From: Paenibacillaceae bacterium | Lineage (GTDB): Bacteria; Bacillota; Bacilli; Paenibacillales; NBRC-103111 | Length of the DNA: 64,000 bases | Assembly (NCBI GenBank): GCA_029256185.1 | Contig: JAQSYI010000007.1 | Location: forward strand, 166,126-230,125 | Direction: 5' to 3' | In this document: in pieces, positions 17,199-25,100 of the stretch | How positions within the stretch are numbered: the first letter of the stretch is position 1 | How the letters are laid out: each line of letters starts with the position of its first letter | The notes under the pieces: model-generated | Told to the model about the DNA's origin: nothing | Seen by the model: the letters and a program-made list of their open reading frames with translations, nothing else | Databases searched by the model: none | Program-made: the position numbers and the translations under genes

Positions 17199-19028
17199 CT
17201 ATAACCATTCGTTTATTTCTCTCGTTTCACCCTTATAGTGGAGGCGGATGGCGCCTTCACTCTCCAGCAGCACAGGCTGCTCCAACCAGCTTTTTTTACA
17301 GTATTCCTTATCAATCACACCTAAGACGGCACAAGCCATCACCGTTTCTCCAATCTGGACATCCCCTTCGAGGACGGGCATGACTGCTCTTGGATGCAGC
17401 AGATTGGTATTGGGCTCCGTTACTTGCAGCCGGGCTTTTCTGTTTCCATTCAAATCAATAATTCCGCTGCAGCTCCATGGATAAAGGGCGCAGACGGAGT
17501 TTTTCGTCTCTAACTTTTCCAATTGTTTTATTTCGTCACCCCATGCTGCAGAGAAACCGCATTCGGCTGTGACGAGCCGCCGGCTTGTTTGTATCTGGTG
17601 AATTCGGATATGATAGGCACCCAGAGGAATTAGAACCGTTTTGATAACCACATCCTCCCACGGCCTCCAAGTCGAAATAATGGAATTCCCCCTCATCTCA
17701 ACCTGTTCGCAATTCTGCCGGACCCGGTAAGCTCTGCCGTCTTCCGACAAAGCAAGCATAGAGTCAAAGGCCCCTTGTTCTACTGTCCGGTTTGACCTGG
17801 AGACGCTAAAGCCGAAAATATTGGAATAAGCGAATTTGGAATACTTGGCTTCATTATGAACCGGATTAAAATCCGCGTACTGCCCTGAGGTTAAGGCAAC
17901 TACATGCCTGTTTTCCTCCATATGCTGGATGATCATTTTGGGGTGTTTTTGAACCGACAGAGGGTTTAGCAGGGGGAAGGGCTTTTCCTCCGCAAGCCAA
18001 AAGGCATGGTCATCCGGCAGCGCAAGCACCAAAAAGCTCTTTAACGCCCAATAAGGGGAACCCGGCGCATTATAGCCCTCAGACATAATCAGGTTGGGAT
18101 AGCCATATCCAATTGACAAAATACCGTCACGGTCAAAAACCGGTTTATTGAACCACCACCGCAAATGCCTTAAAATAATCCCTTTTACCACACCCAGATC
18201 CTCATCACCGCCACCGGCATACACATAGGCACTCCAAAATGCCGTTTGGGCGAATCTGTAGGTCAGACTCCGGCCAAAGGGAAGCGCATCCCCTTCACTG
18301 GAAAACCAATGGATAAAGTCTTTGGCAAAGAGTCTGGCGCGTTCAAGATATTTATGCTCACCCGCAGCCTTTCCATAGATCAGTCCGTAAAAATGCATGG
18401 CAAAAGCAATATAATAATCGAATTGCGCATTTCGCCCATCTCCGTACCAGCCTTCTCCATAATAAAAGGAATCCAGCGTATCCAGCGATTTTTGCAAAAG
18501 AACACGATCATACTCCCTGCCTGCCACTGCAAGCCCCATGTCCACCATGACCCTGAAAAACTGCCAATTGTTATGATAAGGCTCATGGCGGTTAATTCCA
18601 TTAAGCCCATAAGTCAGGTTATCCCGTTCATGATCATTCAGCGGCTGCCACAGCTTATCAGGCACCAAGGCAATGGCAAATCCCACCGCGGCCATCTCCA
18701 CCATGCGGATATCTCCTGCATGGGCATTGCCCCAGTACTCCGGATGCTCCGGATTAGTACCGTTTTTTATCCCTGCCAGATAGTTCTGCTCAAGACCGCT
18801 GTCGCCTCCTCCCAGCAAAAATGGGGCAAGTCCCCAGAGCACCCTGGAGAATCCCTCTAAAAAAGCAACGTTCTCCGGATACGAAGCGCCTGTATGACCG
18901 ATCCGCAATTGGGCGTATCCCGGGCTGTAAAATTTCTTAAGCGGTTCAGTAATCTGCAGAAAAGCATCCTGTAAATCCTTTTTTGTCCGTAACGGATTAT
19001 TGCGGATTGGCAAGTGAAAATCAACCAT
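17199..19028 (-). CDS. DUF2264 protein (predicted alpha/alpha-toroid carbohydrate enzyme)
   Basis: A 609-residue cytoplasmic protein. The DUF2264 pattern is clear: a first half with ASYPENVAFLEGFSRVLWGL, NNWQFFRVMVDMGLA, YGEGWYGDGRNAQFDYYIAF and FGRSLTYRFAQ; then a beta-rich half containing SKFAYSNIFGFSVSRSN. The conserved Asn-Trp, Tyr-Gly-Asp-Gly and Arg-Tyr resemble alpha/alpha-toroid lyases and unsaturated-uronyl hydrolases; members co-occur with polysaccharide utilisation genes. ATG 19028 follows GGGGAGGAG by six bases, which excludes a 44-codon upstream extension. It is divergent from the MBL gene. An intracellular role on imported oligosaccharides is inferred. Confidence 0.85.
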   Translation of the reverse strand: MVDFHLPIRNNPLRTKKDLQDAFLQITEPLKKFYSPGYAQLRIGHTGASYPENVAFLEGFSRVLWGLAPFLLGGGDSGLEQNYLAGIKNGTNPEHPEYWGNAHAGDIRMVEMAAVGFAIALVPDKLWQPLNDHERDNLTYGLNGINRHEPYHNNWQFFRVMVDMGLAVAGREYDRVLLQKSLDTLDSFYYGEGWYGDGRNAQFDYYIAFAMHFYGLIYGKAAGEHKYLERARLFAKDFIHWFSSEGDALPFGRSLTYRFAQTAFWSAYVYAGGGDEDLGVVKGIILRHLRWWFNKPVFDRDGILSIGYGYPNLIMSEGYNAPGSPYWALKSFLVLALPDDHAFWLAEEKPFPLLNPLSVQKHPKMIIQHMEENRHVVALTSGQYADFNPVHNEAKYSKFAYSNIFGFSVSRSNRTVEQGAFDSMLALSEDGRAYRVRQNCEQVEMRGNSIISTWRPWEDVVIKTVLIPLGAYHIRIHQIQTSRRLVTAECGFSAAWGDEIKQLEKLETKNSVCALYPWSCSGIIDLNGNRKARLQVTEPNTNLLHPRAVMPVLEGDVQIGETVMACAVLGVIDKEYCKKSWLEQPVLLESEGAIRLHYKGETREINEWL

Positions 19029-19083
19029 CCTTATCTCCTCCCCGGGAACAACGTATATTGGAATGCCATTAACTATGGTTTCC

Positions 19084-19118
19084 TTGAGCTGCTTGCCGTT
19101 ATAGTTGGAATGTATAAT
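19084..19118 (+). promoter_or_regulatory. Promoter for MBL gene (weak -35)
   Basis: A perfect TATAAT lies at 19113-19118, 40 bp before the MBL-fold start. The -35 region is poor: TTGAGC at 19084 is too distant, and the properly spaced hexamer is TGCTTG. Only the -10 is convincing. Confidence 0.4.
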
Positions 19119-19158
19119 GGTAAAATAAGAGCAAACAAACGAAAAAGGTGGAGATTTC

Positions 19159-19893
19159 ATGAAGCTAACGGTTATCGGCAGATGGGGCGCTTTCCCGGCG
19201 GCGGGAGAAGCTACGGCAAGCTACCTGTTGGAAGCAGGCGGGCAAAAGCTGCTGCTGGACTGCGGAAGCGGGGCTTTGTCTGTCTTGCAGCGCTTTGCTC
19301 CAATCAGCGAATTATCCGCCGTCTTTATCTCGCACCAGCATTACGACCATATGGCCGACCTGGGCTGTCTTCAGTATGCCTGTCTGATTGATACGGATCT
19401 GGAGCGCAGGGATCAGCCCTTGCGGCTGTTCATTCCCGGCGAAGCGGAGAGCAGCTGGCCCGTTCCCGTCATGAAAGGGACCTCCTCCTCCAGAATTCAC
19501 GAGAACGCGAGGATATCCTTGGACGGAGGGATTGAGCTGTCCTTTTTCCGGACCAATCATGGGGCATATTGCCTGGGAATGCGGATCGAGGCGGAGGGTA
19601 AAGTCCTGGTGTATACCGCGGACACCCGCTATGATGAATCCCTCGTTCCTTATATGTTGGATGCCGACCTGCTGATCACGGAATGCTCCTTTTATGCGAA
19701 CTTCAACGCAAGCCAATACGGCCACATGAACGCCCATGAAGCAGGAAAGCTGGCTGCCAAGGCAGGGGCAAGGAGTTTGCTGCTGTCGCATCTGCCCCAC
19801 TTTGGCGATGTGCAGGTATTGAAGGAGGAGGCAGCAGCTTTCTTCACCGGGGAGATACAGGTAGCAGCGCTTGGGCTGGAGGTTGAAATTTAG
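19159..19893 (+). CDS. MBL-fold metallohydrolase (RNase Z-like, YhfI type)
   Basis: A 244-residue protein with the metal-binding motif ISHQHYDHMADLG (H-x-H-x-D-H), DTRYD providing the bridging Asp, and late histidines in YGHMNAHEAG and LLSHLPH. It lacks the exosite expected of a true RNase Z. Members hydrolyse phosphodiesters or similar bonds; the substrate is unknown. AGGTGG precedes ATG 19159. It is divergent from the DUF2264 gene, but a functional link is not evident. A 24-bp tandem repeat begins at its stop codon. Confidence 0.85.
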   Translation: MKLTVIGRWGAFPAAGEATASYLLEAGGQKLLLDCGSGALSVLQRFAPISELSAVFISHQHYDHMADLGCLQYACLIDTDLERRDQPLRLFIPGEAESSWPVPVMKGTSSSRIHENARISLDGGIELSFFRTNHGAYCLGMRIEAEGKVLVYTADTRYDESLVPYMLDADLLITECSFYANFNASQYGHMNAHEAGKLAAKAGARSLLLSHLPHFGDVQVLKEEAAAFFTGEIQVAALGLEVEI

Positions 19894-20000
19894 ACGGGAC
19901 AGCTGTGCAAGGACCGGACGGGATAGGTGGGCGAGGACTGGTCGGGACAGGTATGAGAGAACAGAAAGGGCTGCGTGGACTGGTCGGGACAGGCGGGGAC
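19893..20000. repeat. Imperfect 24-bp tandem repeat after MBL gene
   Basis: Units beginning (G/T)CGGGA(C/T)AG start at 19894, 19918, 19942 and 19984, giving periods of 24, 24 and 42 bp. The array begins exactly at the stop codon and runs into the family 2 element. Confidence 0.6.
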
Positions 20001-20007
20001 GCAGAGC

Positions 20008-20190
20008 TAACGGACAGGAGCGACGCTTAAACGGGCAAATGGGGCTATGAACGATTGTAACGGACAGGAGAGGCCTTATGGGTCCACAATTGCCTGCTAG
20101 AAGGCTATTGGGGAGCAAATAGAGGCTTTCCGGTCCGTTAGAATTTCCAAGGCCTGCTTTTGAGTCGAATAAGGGCTTCTCTGTCCGTTA
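20008..20190. repeat. Dispersed intergenic element with four TAACGGAC sites, symmetric (family 2, copy A)
   Basis: TAACGGAC occurs at 20008 and 20058, and its reverse complement GTCCGTTA at 20133 and 20183. Spacings are 50, 75 and 50 bp, symmetric about 20099. Between sites there is further similarity (GGAG-AG-CCTTAT-type sequence). A second copy at 40663-40845 has exactly the same spacings. No gene is seen in it. Confidence 0.85.
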
Positions 20191-20210
20191 CAGCTGGAGC
20201 GCCCGTGCTC

Positions 20211-21422
20211 TCAACTGCATCTGATCTCGAAAATCCGGGCATGATCCAAGCCGTTGGTGTCCAGGACCTCCAAGCGCAGTCTGCTGACCTGGTCCAGTTG
20301 GACCTCGCACGAAACCTGCCGCTGCCAGTTGTCCCGGACATGGATCACTTCACGGATGCCTTGCTCGACACCCCCGGCGAAATAGGCCTTAACCCGAAAC
20401 TCCTTCACTGTCTCCGGCTGCGGTCCCCATACATTCTGCTGGTGCAAATGGTCCTCATGCGTCAGCGTCAGCCGGCGGTGCATCCCCGTGTCCAGCACAA
20501 TGGTGATTTCCCGGATGGATACAGGGGCTGGCCATACCAGCTCGATCCAAGGCTCCGGGTCATCCGGCTGCGACATCCAGCGGTGTGTACCGGCGGGGGC
20601 AAGGCCGGGTCTGACTCCTCTGGCTCCGTGTATGGAACGGGTATGCCCGTCGATGATATTCGACGCTTGCCCTTCCGGCTGCTCCGATGAAGCCTGAACG
20701 GCAGCCAGGCTGGCCAAATTGCCATCGGCGGCAATACCGGGGAGAAAAGCATCCTGCCGGATCAGCCGCTGCTGCGTCATCCGGACCAATTCCTTGTTCT
20801 GCCATGCCGTTCCCGGCAGCAGCCCTTCCTGAACCGCCAAGGCGGCGAATGTACCTGCCCCTTGCCCCATCACACCGCAGGTCGCCATAACCCGGGTGCT
20901 GGAGAAGGCAATATGCGTAGCGGAGATATTGCGTCCGGCAAACATCAGATTGGCCACATTGGCGCTGACCAATGCCCCCAGCGGAATCCCATATACATAG
21001 TTGGTAACAGGCTGACTGCAAGGATCGGCATCCTTCGCCTCGATTCCCTGTGGAGGATGGGTATCCATGGGCCACCCTCCATAGGCAATCACATCGTCGA
21101 AGTGGACGGCCTCTTCCAGGTCCGATTGTGTCAACAGGTGCTTGCCGATAAACCGCCGTGATTCCCGCTTGCCGGGTACAAAACCGAACCAATCCAGCGC
21201 CCAATTCTCCGACTCCGGATGATGCCCGCTGTTCTTGATATGATCCCAGACACCCATCATAATAGCCAGCAATTCATCCCGGATCTGTTCGTTATCCGCA
21301 ATCGTGTCCAGCAATCCGCCGAACTCCACCCACCAATAGCCGTACTCCCATGAGCTGTGCCCGCGGTGCTTCAAATCCTCTTCCGTAAACCGTCTCGCCC
21401 ATACAGGCGGTATAAATTTCAT
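20211..21422 (-). pseudogene. FAD-dependent oxidoreductase, C-terminal part (split gene)
   Basis: This frame continues the FAD oxidoreductase begun at 22042. It starts at ATG 21422, which overlaps the stop of the N-terminal part as ATGA. It reads [20 protein letters not shown], later [40 protein letters not shown] and [20 protein letters not shown], all typical of the second half of the family that accompanies polysaccharide genes. Residues about 270-400 are a discoidin-like (F5/8 C) module. One missing base would restore a single frame of about 610 residues. Alternatively, stop-start coupling could yield two chains, but no good ribosome binding site precedes ATG 21422. Confidence 0.8.
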
Positions 21423-22042
21423 GGTCTGCCCATATTCCGGGCGGTAAACAACAGCGATGAGCCGAGACGGTAGGAATCCTCTTCTTCGCCCGCATGGGAC
21501 TCCCCATATTGCCGGGAGGACTCCCGTCCCGTGGCAAACCAGGCCCCGGCCTCCATGCCGAGACGGCCGTCTCCCGTACAATCCAGGTAAATCTGCGCCA
21601 CTATCTCAAAAGCATGCTCCGTACTTTCCCTGGATGCCGTAACCGATACAATCCGATCCCCATCCATCTGCACGCCCGTAACCGAAGTATTCAGCATCAA
21701 GGTCAGGTTGGGTTCCGCCCTGCACTTCTCGTACAAGATAAGATCGAACATGGAGGCGCTCCGCTGCGGATTGCGGACGGCGCATTCCAGCAGGATCTCC
21801 TCCAGAATGCCCCCTTCTCTCGCTTCCGTCTCCAGAGCCATCCTCCGCTTGGAATTGGCCGCTCCCACGATGTGCATGCGAATTTCCGAAGAGGCGTTCC
21901 CCCCCAAGACAGGGCGGTCCTGGCATAGAATCACTTTGGCTCCGTTGCGGGCTGCCGCCAACGCAGCGGCTACTCCGGCCATGCCGCCCCCGGCGACCAT
22001 TACATCCGTATACATCAGCTGCTTTTCCTCGTTCCGCTTCAT
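21419..22042 (-). pseudogene. FAD-dependent oxidoreductase, N-terminal part (split gene)
   Basis: The dinucleotide-binding motif [20 protein letters not shown] at the N-terminus and the family block [20 protein letters not shown] identify a FAD-dependent oxidoreductase often found beside lyases and GHs. [14 protein letters not shown] is the second FAD-contact motif. The frame stops after [12 protein letters not shown], in the middle of the expected domain, where homologues continue as V/M-K-F-I-P-P; that continuation is in another frame from 21422. Start ATG 22042 lies downstream of GGGAGGGAG; ATG 22015 after GAGG is possible. It follows the 1881-aa secreted enzyme on the same strand, 137 bp away. 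Confidence 0.8.
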
Positions 22043-22179
22043 AACGGGCCACTCCCTCCCGGCAGTCGATGTTGAACAAACATCCGCCGTATCTCTATTA
22101 TTTTACAGTATGATATCCATTGCCCAACAGTCAGCAGGCAGTGATAAGGCTGAATAATGGGCTGTTTCGCCCGTGAATT

Positions 22180-25100
22180 TCACTCCCGTTGCATGCCGGC
22201 TTCAGGTCCTGTTAATGAAGTCCGCTTCGGCTCCACCTCCCATGTTTCTTGCTGTAAGAGCGTACCACCCGCCGCTGCTCCCTCTTCCTCTACAGGCTCG
22301 GACTTCCGGGGAACCACCGTAACATATACCCGGATTGTCGCAGCAGCTTTTCCATCATATACCGCAATTTCAAATGCGTCTGACCCGCCCGCATTCCCAT
22401 ATGGCGTATACACGAACTCGCCTTGGAGCGGATCAGCTGCACTTACAACTCCCAAGCTTCCCTGGGCGGCAACACTGTATACCAGCAAATCCCCCTCTGC
22501 GTCCGAGCCGTACACGGAGAATGTAACCGTTTCTCCGGAAGCGACAGTCAGTGCTCCGACTGGCGCCAGGACGGGAGCGGTATTAGTGAACTGCAGTGCA
22601 GCAGCGCGGGCGGAACCGCTGTCCGGCACATAAGCAAACCGGACCGCGTCGGCGATAAGCAAATTCACCGTGTTGGTCAGCTGCACATACCCGGCTTGCC
22701 CCGCGGCAAACGAATGCTGCCCCAGCAGAATCCAGTTGCCTCCCGGTACAACCGTCTGATCAACGGGATAAGTCTGAGAGCCGCCGTCATAATACACCGT
22801 ATACGGAGCAGTCTTGGTCCGGTCGGTCCCCCCGTCGGGAAGCCGGACATATACCTCATAGTCCCCGGCGCGCCATAGATCCGGCCTCCAAACCATCGTT
22901 TGTGTGCCGCCTCCGCTTCGTGCAACCGCATAATTGGCTCCATAGTAATTGGCGTTATAGGTGGATGTGGTCCAGGTCCCCGTCAGCTGCGCCTGATCAT
23001 TATCCACAACAATATCCGGCACAAGAACGAAACGGACCGCATCGGCAATAATCAAACTCGCTGTATTCGTCAGCTGCACATACCCGGCTTGCCCCTTGGC
23101 AAACGGGTGGGTACCCAAGGAAACCCAATTGCCCCCCGGCACAACGGTCTGGTCAACGGAATAGGTCTGGGAGCCTCCGTCATAATACACCGTATAAGGA
23201 GCATCCGTTGTCCGGTTGGACGAACCGTCGGGAAGACGCACATACACGTCATAATCCCCGGCCTCGCCGATATACGGCCTCCAAACCGCCGTTTCCGTTC
23301 CATCCCCGTCTCTGACATAAATATAATTGGTGCCGTAGTAATTGGGGTTGGTGGTGGAGGCCGTCCAGTTCCCCTTCAACTCCGCTTTATCATTGTCGAT
23401 AATAATATCCGGCTCCAAGGACACAGGAGGCTCCGAAGCAAGGGCGGTCACAACCAGATTGTCAAAGAGCGCCTGGGTATTATTGGTCAGGAACCCCGCT
23501 GTCCCCTGGTCAAAGCTTGCGTCCACCGTATCCACCAGCAGCTGCCCATTCACATAGAGCCTGATCCGGTTGGCGTTGAACTCTCCCTTCAATGCCAACT
23601 GGTCTCCTGTCTGCAAAGCGGGGGCCGCGACGGAAGCAAGCTTGGTGACCGCTCCGCCGTCAACCTTCTTCAAGATGGCATATTCTCCGAAATAATACCC
23701 GAGCAGATAGTAGTTGTTCACATTGGTCACCCGGCCCAATAGAAGAATCTGCTGCGCCTGGCTGCCCGTATATGCAATATCCGTGGACACCGCATAGTCC
23801 TGCCAGCTAAAGCCCGCTGCCAGCCAGGCCCGGCTGAGTCCGGTGCCTGCCGATCTCAGGTTCCCGGCCCCCATCAGGGAGAAGCCTTGTTTTCCTGTCC
23901 ATGTGCTGCCATAGGCTCCCGGGCCGAAATCATCCTCATACAGCGTCACGCTGTCCGACTGTCCGCTCATTTCATTGGACAGGGGGCTGCTGCCTGTGGC
24001 ATTGCCGGCCGAAACCGCAAAGTAATAGGGCACCCGGGCAAAAGGAAGCTCGATTTCATAGCCGGACTCCGTTACTCCCTCGATTGTGTTGGTATACACC
24101 CCGGGGGCATTCCCGTAATGAATTGTATAGCCGGTATTCAGCGGATCTGTGCTGAACTCAACCAACACACTGGAGCCTGCGGGAACAATCGCTTGCAGCA
24201 CCGGCTGAACCGCCGTATTGACAGCAGGTGCCAGCGCCATTTCATTGGACAGCCCGCTTTCGCCATCCAGCGTGACGGATGATAAGGCAAAGTAGTACAC
24301 CGTACCGTTGGCGAGCCCGGTTACCGTTTCCGATTCATGCCTTCTTGTATTCAGCGTATGCGTATAAACCCCCGGTGCCGTACCGTAATGGATATTGTAG
24401 CTGATGGCATCGGGAATCTTGCTGTAGTTCAATGTGAGCTGATTCTCTCCGATGCCGACGGACGCAAGCTCCGGTGCCGTCGGGGTAGGATACTGTACAA
24501 TGACTGCATCGAAGTTGGCTATGCTCTGGGTGCCTATGAACCCTACTCCGCCCCGGATATTAGCCGCGGATGAATCCGTTGCCGCAAGCAGCTGGCTTCC
24601 GTTGATCGAGAACGTGATGGACTCCCCGATGAAATCGGCTTGGAACCGGTATGATTGATCGGCATTCAAGGCATGCGGTGCCTCTGCCAGAGTAGTCACG
24701 GTTGCACCGTTCCTTTTCTTGATGGCGATCTTCTTCTGGACATGATCGTAGACGAGCATATAATAATGCTCCGCATCGGCTGCCCTTCCGATCAATCCGA
24801 TTTCGGAGGCGGCATTGAACTGAACCCATGCCATATATCGGACGTCATTGAAGCTGCGTTTCGAGTAGGCAATGGCCTGGCCGCCCACACCGGAGAGCTT
24901 CAGCGACCGCTCCTGCGGATCGCGGACGCCGGCAGCGGGAAACTTGGAATTGGTAGCCCGCTTGATATTGTAAGGCACGATGACCTTGTACTCCGGCAAC
25001 CAGCTTCCTCCGCTGAAATTCCAGTTGGACCCGGCAGTAAAGGCGGGATCAGAAGCCATGGGATCATAATTAAAAGTATCGTTCCAGGCGGCAGGCTGAT

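Noticed and set aside
21415..21430. Programmed ribosomal frameshift in the FAD oxidoreductase
   Set aside because: No slippery heptamer or downstream stem-loop is evident at the junction; a simple deletion or sequencing error explains it better.
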